From the NCBI GenBank assembly GCA_014529385.2, contig CM043955.1:147597140-147661139 (forward strand): DNA of 64,000 bases, given 5' to 3'. Numbering within the stretch: the stretch's first letter is position 1; each line of letters opens with the position of its first letter. Of the stretch, positions 55,245-64,000 are shown piece after piece. A program made the translations under genes and the position numbers. The DNA is from Adiantum capillus-veneris (lineage: Eukaryota; Streptophyta; Polypodiopsida; Polypodiales; Pteridaceae). Under the pieces are notes generated by a model. That model saw only the letters and a list, made by a program, of their open reading frames with translations. It ran no database searches and was not told the DNA's origin.

Positions 55245-58217
55245 TGTAATGGAAATAGCCTATGAACTTTGAGAATATCGAAATTAAGAGAATTAGAGTG
55301 AGCATTTTTGTGAGACTACTCTGAGAACATAATTAGCGGTAGCAACATAACCACGTATTTAATTAACTTGGCATGAACAATACTTTTGCAAGAGAGAGAG
55401 TTAGAGAACTTGACAACAATTGAGGACCGGATTTATGTGGAGCCGGTCCCCCTCCCAATAGGCTTTTGTATTATTGATTCTCCCATCAAGAGAGACTTGG
55501 AAAGCTTCCATGAATCACGAGCATAACTTAATCTTTGTAAAAGCATTAACCATCCCCGGCCTGAGTCCCAAGGCCTCAAACACCTCCAAAGGTGGAGAGA
55601 GCTAGCAGGGAATGAGGGTAGGGAAGAGGAAGAAGAAGCATTCATGGGAGAAAGAAATAGTTCCTCACTCATCATCACTCTTCTTGCTTAGCATACATAA
55701 TAGCATAGTCATGAAGATGGAGAAGATGGCGAGCTTAAGCATTGGAGCATGGCTCTTGGTTGGATTTGCATTCAATAGCCAAGAGTGGTCGTGTAGGCTC
55801 TCAACTTCTCAACAAGCTTGGAGAAGGAGATGGAGCTCTTGCACTTTGCACTTCACACAATGAGTGTGTGTGTGTGTGTGTGTGTGTGGGAGAGTATACC
55901 CCCCAAGCTAGCCCCCTCCTTGTTTTGGTCGACCCCCTCTTCTAGCTCATGATGGGAACTCATTGGACCCCTTGAAGCATGGCTAATCACATGCAGAGTG
56001 CATATCAAGCAAGCATGCTAGCCTTGGTACAAGTGTCCCCCCTTCCCCTTTGAGAGAGAGGTAAATGCATACACAATTAATTAAATTAGCTAAATTATCA
56101 TTGGACCCTTGAGAGGCCATCCAATAGGCTTTAGGCCCACTATGAGGGCAACCTAGCTAGGGGCTTGGCATGTGTCCCATTTGCCTCTTTGAGCAAGGGA
56201 TGTCCCTTAGGGTGAAGAAGGAGTTAGTCAACACCCCCCTACTCTTGGGGCTCGCCCCCTCCTTTGTAGGCTCAAGATTGACTTTTCGGAACTCCTTAAT
56301 CCCCTCTAGCACCTTAGTCATGAAGCACCTCAAGCACCTTAGTCAGCAAGCATGGCAAGCACCTCAAGCTTGGACCGGGTTCCTACCTCAAGCACAGCCC
56401 TAGCTTGCCTAAGTTCTAAGGACTTTTAACACTAACCTTTGGAGGTCTTTAATGAAGCTAACCCTAAGGACTTTAAGCTCCATTAGATAGCAGTGCTCTT
56501 TGACATACCATCCCTCATTTGGAGCCCTTTAACCTTGGCCCCGTGTTGAGACAGATCCATAAGCACATTGCTATATTCTAACCCTTGTTCCTGTTTATTC
56601 CCACATTAAATGATGAGTTTAATATGAGAAAATCATTTGGGTTGGTTAGATATTAGATTTTATGACATTACCTCTCTCTTTAGTTCATAGTCGTCCTCGA
56701 CCATTAGGTAGAAGAGATAAACCCTTAGTCATGTCGATGTTTCTTAGCGGGTAGAGTATTCCTTTTTACCCTACAATATCACTCCAAGATGGATGACTAA
56801 TCCATTTGGTGCTTGGGAGACGCAGCTGCCACAAGCATGTCTGCTCGTTAGTCCATCATTCCCCCAAGTAGAGTGACAAATTCTACTTGGTGTTTGAGAG
56901 ACATCGTCATCACAAACATGATTCTAAGCATGCAAACTGTTTAAATTTGTGCACAATAAAAAGATAATTAGCCTTATAAGACAAAAACATTGATCATTTA
57001 AAAGAAACATGTAGATTTGCTTACTCTAATGTAGCATTGTAAGCATTGACAAGGTTCATACTATACTTAAGCTGTATTTCTTGCATCCATCTAGCATCTT
57101 CAAAAGGATAATTTTTTAACTTAATAAGATATCGTCGGATACTCTTACCATGTCGTAGTACCTTGTCTTCATACCGAATGATAGCTTTGGGTTGTAGCAT
57201 CTCTTCTTGGTCTTTGATTTATGGGGGGTCTTCAATAATTGCTTCATTTGGTGGCTCTCCTTTGTAGGGCTTAAGTAGGCTCACATGAAAAGCATTGTGT
57301 AGGAGCCAATGGTTGGGAAACTTGAGTTGATAAGCCATCTTATTTTTTGGCTTCAAGATTTGAAAAGGATCATAGTATCTTTTTGCTAGTTTAGCATAAT
57401 ACGTTTGATGGCCCGTAAGATTTTTGCCTGTCGTTTGCCTTAATCGAGCCTTGGGAGGCTTGAGTAAGACCCAATCATTTTCTTTGAACATTAAGGCCCT
57501 TCTTGTGCTTATTAGCATTAGCTTTTTGCCTTTGTTGAGAGATGAATATAGCCTCCTTAATCTTTTGGAAAGATTCTTGTAGGTCACGGCTATACTCAAC
57601 GGCAACGAAGATCTTCCCATGTACTTTATGTAGCAAGGGACTTTTAGGTCTTCCCTCTATGATCTCAAAAGGTTCCTTTCTCATAGTAGTATGGATAGTA
57701 TTATTGTATGCATACACTACAAGGGGTAAGTACTTGTGCCATTGTGAGCATTGATCTACTTCTGTAACATAAGTCTTTAGTAGATCGAGAATCGTAAGAT
57801 TGGCATCTCACTTTGGCCATCCGTTTGTGGGTGATAGGCCAAAGAGAAATTCAATCTTGTACCTAGATTTTCAAAGAGACCTTTCTAGAAATTACTGGTC
57901 ATTCTAGGATCTCTATCTGACACGATGGATGTTGGCAATCCATGGTGTTTGAAATCTGATATATGAACAGAGTTGCCATTTGGTGTGCCTTAATAGTATT
58001 TTTGACAGAAATAAAGTGTGCTTGCTTGCTCCTGTTGACTATTGTCCATATTTTTGTATTCCCATAGATAGACTTGGGTAATCCAAAGATAAAATCCATG
58101 GATATACTCTCCCATGGTGAATTAGAAATTGGCAATAGCTGGAGTAATCCGAGTTGCTTTCCTCTATCATACTTGGTCTTTTGGCATACCATACATTTTG
58201 AAACATACTCTTGTACG
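55245..58217 (-). mobile_element. Gypsy 3: truncated third copy of the gypsy 1 family
   Basis: 3' LTR 55245-56667 (1423 bp), then the PPT side and the 3' end of pol. It stops at 58217, where another element's LTR begins. The LTR is more diverged than in gypsy 1 and 2 but keeps the ATTGG/CCAAT pairs, for example near 55950 and 56100. Confidence 0.85.
57040..58217 (-). pseudogene. Gypsy 3 integrase and C-terminal region
   Basis: Frames 58192-57899 (CQKTKYDRGKQLGLLQL, MDFIFGLPKSIYGN), 57717-57475 and 57620-57219 (KRYYDPFQILKPKNKMAYQL, HNAFHVSLLKPYKGEPP) align with gypsy 1. The chromodomain-like end lies near 57040-57180. At least three frame breaks are present. It is cut within the HHCC finger at 58217. 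Confidence 0.85.
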
Positions 58218-58594
58218 TGTTACGCATAAGCCGCACACTACAGTCCTGCGGATGTCCGGACACTGCGGACTAGGACTGCATGCGGCTTTGGATAGTTCTT
58301 CATGGGATATCATGGGACAGGATGGGGTTTTGCACGGTTCTCGATCTACATTGGAGCAACGGGTGTATTTGGGGGGGCAAACCAGTCATTGTGGATATCT
58401 CTTAATCAATCAATATATCATTCTCATGTAATCCTGTGTTCGGTTACATATCAATGAACAAGATGGTGTTTTGTTCTTGTGTATTATCTTCTATTCTGTC
58501 TTCATATACATTGTTGTTCACCTAATGTAAGGAAGTGTGAGGGTATCCATTCCCATAGTGCTTATTGCTCCACTGCGGAGCTATAGGCATTACA
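58218..58594 (+). repeat. LTR of gypsy 4, a different family
   Basis: 377 bp from TGTTACGCATAAGCC to GGCATTACA, followed at 58597 by TGGCGACCACGATG, a PBS of the tRNA-Arg type known in some plant gypsy elements. It begins inside the gypsy 3 integrase; the left flank is GTACG. Confidence 0.7.
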
Positions 58595-58679
58595 TCTGGC
58601 GACCACGATGCACGATGGGCGACTTGCTATGAACATGCATGCACACTAGGTTGCAGGGTCCTCCTGACCCTGTTGTTCC

Positions 58680-59478
58680 AGTTGTGGGAAGATGACAGAG
58701 GAGAGGCAGTTCGGATGAATTTGTTTTTTCTACACCCCAGGCTGAGGAACATGTGTCTCCGTCGCCAAGCCCGGTGCGTGGTCGGCGTATTCAGCGTGCG
58801 CATCCTACTCCGTGTAGTCAGTCATTTCCTCCTGCCATGCGCTCTCCCTCACCCACTCATGTTGCTCCACCACCGACTCCGATAAGCAGTTCTGGGGATT
58901 CACCGCCATCATCCCCGCCTCCTATTGTTCGACATCTCTTTCCAAGAGGGGGTACAGTTGGGCAAGGGGCTATGGTGCAGCCAATGGTGGGTGGTCAAAT
59001 TAAGTATTGTCTCTTTTGAGGTCTCTCAAAGGAAGACCCTGATGCACATTTGCTACAATTTAATAAAGCGTATGGGTTGAATCATCCTGGCGTTGTGGTT
59101 CCTCTCCATCAATAATCGGTGTTTGAGTCCACACTTTTAGGGAAAGCTGCAAAATGGCTGTGAGAGTATCCTGATGATCACTTTCAAACTTATGTCGAAG
59201 GTTCCAGAGAGTTCTTGCGTAGATTCAAAATGGAAAAGACGGTCCCTTAACATTTGGAAAAGCTTCAGACATTGCATCAAAAGTCGTTGCCAGTGGAAGA
59301 TTATGTTGCGAAGTTTCGGATGCTTTTGTAGCGGGTACCTCAGGCATAACCGCCAGCGACCGAGGTGTTGAATGATTATTTTCTACGAGGTCTCAATAAG
59401 GATCGCAAAACTGCTATGGTAATAGTGGATAAGGTAACCACTCCACTGGATAATGTTATTGAAGTCGCGGAGCGGAGC
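58680..59478 (+). pseudogene. Gypsy 4 gag, truncated
   Basis: A Pro/Ser-rich N-terminal part (VSPSPSPVRGRRIQRAHP, about 58752) is followed by a gypsy gag capsid: DPDAHLLQFNKAYGLN, LLGKAAKWL, REFLRRFKMEKTVP, LPVEDYVAKFRMLL and LNDYFLRGLNKDRKTAM. In-frame stops occur at several places. The frame runs to EVAERSMDRL, and then an (AC)n and the LTR of copia 2 interrupt it. Confidence 0.75.
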
Positions 59479-59779
59479 ATGGATCGACTCTCACACACAC
59501 ACACACACACACAGAGATCTTACACAGTACGCAGAGAATTCATTTGAAGGGTTATCACCCAAAACCTTATTATCCACAAAAGTATAAGTGAGTATATACA
59601 AAGAGTTAGTGATAAGTGAGTTAGGCGGGTGGCCGGCCATATCCGTATAAGAGGCCACTTGGGCTTTAATCCCAACAACCTCCCACTTAAAGTCCAATGT
59701 GGCACTTTAAGTAACTGTAAATCTATGAACATAAATGTACAAAGATTTACATGGCGGCCATCTATCCAATGCCCAATAA

Positions 59780-61262
59780 CTCACGACAATGCACAAAGCC
59801 CTCTCCTAGAAGTCCCTTTGTGAGTAGATCATCAGGATTGTCCTTGGTGTGGATCTTCAGCAGTTGTATCTGCTTGTCTTCAAGTACTTCCCTAATGAAG
59901 TGATATTTCACATCAATATGCTTAGTCTTCAAATGAACACTGGATTCTTTGCCAATTGTATAGAACTTTGACTATCACAATATAACTCTGGCATATCTAC
60001 TTTGATTCCCAAGTCTGCTACCAATCTACCAAGCCAAATAGCTTCTTTGCATGCCTCATTTGCTGCAACATACTCAGCTTCTGTAGTAGACTGCGTAACA
60101 CAATCTTGTAATCGAGATCGCCATGATACGGCACCTCCAGCCAATGTAAATACATAGCCTGATGCAGATTTTCTCTTATCCAAGTCTCCTGCATAATCTG
60201 AGTCAGTGTATCCTCTGACACTCAAATCCTGACTACCATAGCATATGCGCATACTCTTTGTATGTTTTAAGTATCTCATGATACCTTTCACTGCCTCCCA
60301 ATGTTTCTTGCCGGGATTTAACATATATCTTCCAACCACTCCCACTGCAAATGCAATATCCGGACGTGTAGCAATCATTGCATACATCAAACTACCCACT
60401 GCAAACGCACATGAAATCTTATCCATTTCAGCCTTTTCTTCCTCAGACACAGGACAATCTTGTTTTCTAAGTTTCACATATGGTGGCAATGGAACACTCA
60501 ATGCCTTTCCCTTCTCCATATTGAAACGTTGCAAAACCTTGTCAATATACTCCGTTTGAGATAACCAGATCAACTTCTTTGATCTGTCTCTCTCAATGCG
60601 CATACCAAGTATATGACTTGCCTCACCCATGTCTTTCATGTCAAACGATTTTGCCATCTTTGACTTCAAAGCTGAAATTTCTTCCAAGTGTTTGCCAGCA
60701 ATCAACATGTCATCCACATACAAAATAAGGATCAGCCAACTGCCATCCTTAGCCTTCTTTGTATATAGACAGTGATCGAACTCACTACGTTTGTAGCCTT
60801 GAGAAAGCATAAACTTGTGGAACTTATGGTACCATGCCCTCGGTGATTGTTTTAAGCCATAAAGACTTTTTAACAACTGGCATACCAAATCTTCCTTGCC
60901 TTTCTCAACAAACCCTTTTGGTTGCTGCATGTAAATTTCCACATCTAAATCACCATGCAAGAACGCTGTCTTGACATCCATTTGGTGCAACACCAAATCC
61001 AATATAGCAACCAATGCAAGAAAGCATCTCAATGTAGTCATCTTGACCTCTGGAGAGAAGACTTCATCAAATTCAATGCCTTGTTCTTGCTTAAAGCCCT
61101 TGGCAACAAGCCTTGCTTTGTACTTTGGTTGACTATCATGAGCGGTGATCTTATACCTGTAAACCCATTTACAAGGTAGAGCCTTTTTGCCTTGTGGTAA
61201 TTTAACCAGCTTCCATGTCTAGTTTTTATGCAGAGCTGTCATCTCTGACTGCATGGCCAACT
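59780..61262 (-). pseudogene. Copia 2 reverse transcriptase and RNase H
   Basis: The main frame is 61041-59929. RT: VKTAFLHGDLDVEIYM, SLYGLKQSPRAWYHKF, ILYVDDMLIAG (catalytic pair), MGEASHILGMRI, ATRPDIAFAVGVV. RNase H: YTDSDYAGDLDKRKSASGY, TEAEYVAANEA, LYCDSQSSIQLAKNPV. After the stop at 59929 the RNase H tail continues in another frame to about 59780. Upstream, to 61262, the RT opening (KWVYRYKITAHDSQPKYKAR) is interrupted by a TAG. The domain is nearly complete. Confidence 0.88.
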
Positions 61263-61263
61263 G

Positions 61264-62580
61264 TCATTTTTTCGAGTCAACCACTTGTAATGCTTCCTTG
61301 TAACAAGATGGTTCTCCGCAATCTGTGAGCATTACATAATTTAGAGATGGCACATAACGATCAGGTGGTTTGGAGACAGGCTCAGAATGTCTCACCACAA
61401 CTGATTCTGCCTCTCTAGCCATTATAGGCTGTTCCTGAGCCTGACCATGATGTCTTGATGTGCTAGCACTAGGTCCATCTTCCCTGAAGACAACTCTTCT
61501 GATCTCCTCTGTCTTCTCTGGCTTAGCGTGAAACTTGGCTTCATTGAAATGCACATCATTGCTACGAATAAGCTTTCTGGACTCAGGATCCCAAAGCCGG
61601 TAACCCATCTCGCCCGATTCTCCGTAGCCAAGAAATATACACTTCTTGCTCTTTGGTTCTAACTTATTCCTGAACTCCTTAGGAATATGGCTATAAGCTT
61701 CACAACCAAAGACTCTGAGATGCTTATACGAAGGTGCCTTGCATGTCCATGGCATCTCGGCCACTACACTCTTATCCAGAACCCTACTAGGAGACCTGTT
61801 GATCAAATGGACTGCTGTAGCCACTGCTTCCGCCCAAAATCCATCAGAAAACTCAGCATTTGACAACATGCTTCTGACCTTCTCTTGTATGGACCTATTC
61901 ATACGTTCTGCAACTCCATTTTGTGAAGGATTATATGGTGCAGTAAGTTCTCGCTTAATCCCTTTTGCTTCACAAAAGTCTTGAAAAGCTTTGGAAACGT
62001 ACTCTCCACCATTGTCAGTTCTCAAGCACTTCAGCTTCTGACCACTTTGATTCTCCACAAGCTGCAAGAATGTCTTAAAGACCTTGAGCACCTCATCCTT
62101 GTGCTTCAAGAAGTAAATCCATACTTTGTGAGAATAGTCATCTATGAATGTACGAAAGTACGCTGCTCCCCCTAGTGACAAACTAGGCATTGGTCCGCAT
62201 AGATCACTGTGCACAAGAGCTAACCGTTCGTCCCTACAATTTCTCTTTGATCTATGTGGTTCCTATGTTTGCTTACCATAAACACAATGCTCACAAAACT
62301 CGAAATCTTGAAATGAAAATCCAGGCAAATAACCATAATGAGAAAGTATTTCCATTCCTCTTTTTGACATATGTCCCAGCCTACGATGCCACAGTGACAC
62401 ACTTGGCTGCTCAATCACATTGATTACATGGTTTTTAACCTCTGAAACATGTAAAGTGTACAGAGTTCCTGACTTGCTGCCATGTGCTACAGTCATCGAA
62501 CCTTTGGAGATCTTCCAAGCGCTGTTCCCAAAAACTGTCACATAACCCGCATCATCCAACTTCCCTGTACTGATCAAGCT
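61264..62580 (-). pseudogene. Copia 2 integrase
   Basis: The pre-integrase and HHCC parts are in 62577-62263 (SLWHRRLGHMSKRGMEIL, CEHCVYGKQ). After a frame break the core is 62214-61264: MHSDLCGPMPSLSLGG, LRTDNGGEYVSKAFQ, PSQNGVAERMNRSIQ supply the D, D and E. GYRLWDPESRKLIRSNDVHF follows. The domain is complete apart from the frame break near 62220-62260. Confidence 0.88.
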
Positions 62581-62642
62581 CTTTCAAATTGTTGGAACAT
62601 GTCTGACATTCTTGAGCCATAAAGAAGATCCATTCTGAAACT

Positions 62643-63718
62643 TCAACTGCACATCTCCCACTCCAAGTATGTCACAAACCTGCTCTGTCTGACATAATCT
62701 TTAGTAGTCACATATGATGTAAACCACTCTTTGTGCGGAGAAACATGTAAAGATGCCCCTGAGTCGATAATCCAATCACTCATAGCATGTCCATCCTCTG
62801 CAGTCAAGAAAACAGAATCAAGATTTCTTGTGAGGAAGATGTCACCAGCTACTGTACCAGAATCACTGTCTGAACCAGATCCTGTGACATTCACCTCTTC
62901 AATCTTCACTGAACTCTTCTTTTCATTGCTCAGAACTCTTTGTTTTGCCCTTTTTCTTGTTTCCACTTCGTACAGTCTCTCTTCATGTGACCCTTCTTGC
63001 CACAATGGTAGCATTCTATGTCATCCTTTGACTTCGAGTCACGAGACTTACTTCGGTTTTGTGCCTTCTTACCCTTCTTCTCTTTAGAATGTTGTCTCCC
63101 TCGAACGACCAAAGCACTATTGCCTTTGCCTTTGTCAATGTTCTTCCTATTCACTTCCTCTCTGAGCAAGCTGCCTTCTACATTGGCACTTGTAAGACCT
63201 TCTGGCGCGACAGAATTACTTAACGATGTACGAAAAGTATCCCAACTGTCTAGCAAAGTGATTAAGAGAAACATAGCCTTCACTGAATCTGGAAAGACTA
63301 TCTCCTGTGCTATTAACTGGCTGAAAATTGTGTGAAATTCATTGAGATGATTTGACATAGCTGTCCCTTCCTTCATATTCAAATCCACCAATTTCTTGAG
63401 CCAGTAAATCTGAGAAGCAACACTTTGTTTCTCGTACATACCACATATCTTTTGCCATACGCCATACGCTGTAGTCTCTTCTGCTATGTTGAAGTAAACA
63501 TTTTTTGCCAGTGTCAGCATGATTGTGGAACAAGCTAACTCGTCAAGCTCTTACCACTCATCTTCAGCCATACCTTCTGGTCTCTCCCCTTTGAGCTTCA
63601 GTGGCTTCACTTGTTTTTTCTGCACCAAAACCTGCCAAATTTGTTTCTTCCAGAATGGAAAGTTTGTGCCATCCAGCTTCTTTATGTTGTAAAGAGTCTC
63701 ACTTTGAGAAGATGCCAT
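62643..63718 (-). pseudogene. Copia 2 gag and protease
   Basis: Starts at ATG 63718 (MASSQSETLYNIKKLDGTNF). A TAA at 63553-63551 interrupts it. The main frame 63520-62930 has KICGMYEKQSVASQIYWL and FSQLIAQEIVFPDSVKAM, and the knuckle CYHCGKKGHMKRDC (CX2CX4HX4C). The next frame, 63014-62643, has the protease motif WIIDSGASLHVSPHKEWF. Gag and protease overlap in different frames around 62930-63014, most likely a mutation rather than programmed shifting, since Tnt1-type elements use a single frame. Confidence 0.85.
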
Positions 63719-64000
63719 ATCTGCCAAACTGTTTACTTCTGGGAAAAATCCGGCAGAGTTTCCCCTGTAAACTGGCCTCTATACACAGTAAACAAGCTGT
63801 AAACAACAAGCTGAACACCTCTCCTCAGGAACTGTCAGTATTTTGAAAAATTTTGACAGGAGTCTCCCCTGTAAACTGAGCTCTGGAAACCAAAAGATAG
63901 CTCAAAAACAACCATAAATAGCTGACCAATGACAAATCTGAAAATCTCTGTAATATGCTATCCTATAAGCATGCATTGTCTCCTGTCTGGGCGATGACAC
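63719..64000 (-). other. Copia 2 leader region
   Basis: Untranslated sequence upstream of gag on the minus strand. It contains a repeated TCCCCTGTAAACTGRSCTCT tract (63760-63780 and 63866-63885). The PBS and 5' LTR are outside the window. Confidence 0.6.

Larger units (their letters stand above)
59480..64000 (-). mobile_element. Copia 2: Tnt1-like Ty1/copia element, runs off the right edge
   Basis: The 3' LTR ends at 59677 (minus strand TGTTGGGATTAAAG, preceded by PPT GTGGGAGG). Its other end is probably near 59480 but is not certain. Minus-strand gag, protease, integrase, RT and RNase H are all readable, with few breaks. The 5' LTR is beyond the window, so the element is incomplete here. 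Confidence 0.88.

Overview
The window comes from a plant nuclear genome that is rich in transposable elements. It carries Ty1/copia and Ty3/gypsy (chromovirus-type) LTR elements primed by initiator tRNA-Met, plant L1-type LINEs, an En/Spm (CACTA) DNA transposon, long (GA/CT)n and (TG)n microsatellites, and one spliced gene of a plant-specific family. The species cannot be fixed from the sequence. A large-genome vascular plant is a reasonable inference.

Layout: 1-3.5 kb is a decayed minus-strand gag-like region with an unrecognised 188-codon ORF. 3.6-4.3 kb is a diverged tandem repeat with a palindromic core. 4.9-5.4 kb is the 3' end and LTR of a truncated copia element. 6.1-13.8 kb is a decayed minus-strand LINE, flanked by a 93-bp duplication and split by a 2-kb non-coding LTR element with a perfect target-site duplication (TSD). 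15.1-16.5 kb holds the only convincing host gene, a two-exon homologue of Arabidopsis At1g01500. 17.3-20.3 kb is gene-poor and microsatellite-rich.

20.4-34.1 kb is a decayed minus-strand copia element (TSD GAGAC). A young 8.9-kb plus-strand gypsy element (TSD CACAC, two 1590-bp LTRs) is inserted inside its 5' LTR. 34.3-51.4 kb is a second, older gypsy copy of the same family, on the minus strand. It sits inside the ORF of a second LINE, and itself contains a complete-ended 8195-bp CACTA transposon (36.9-45.1 kb, 3-bp TSD CTT). That transposon has its own two-gene set (TNPD-type transposase and a transposase_24-type second protein, both spliced and both broken). It also carries a captured piece of a host heavy-metal-associated isoprenylated protein (HIPP) gene. 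51.4-64 kb is a further pile-up: the rest of LINE 2, a plus-strand gypsy gag remnant, a copia gag remnant hit by a third gypsy copy, a fourth gypsy-type element with a different LTR, and a minus-strand Tnt1-like copia element that runs off the right edge.

The window is therefore mainly a record of nested insertion. Several insertion points can be read to the base from TSDs and from reading frames that rejoin across them. The features most worth following up are the gene capture inside the CACTA element, the paired ATTGG/CCAAT array conserved in the gypsy LTRs, the young gypsy copy with a single visible lesion, and the palindromic tandem repeat near the left end.
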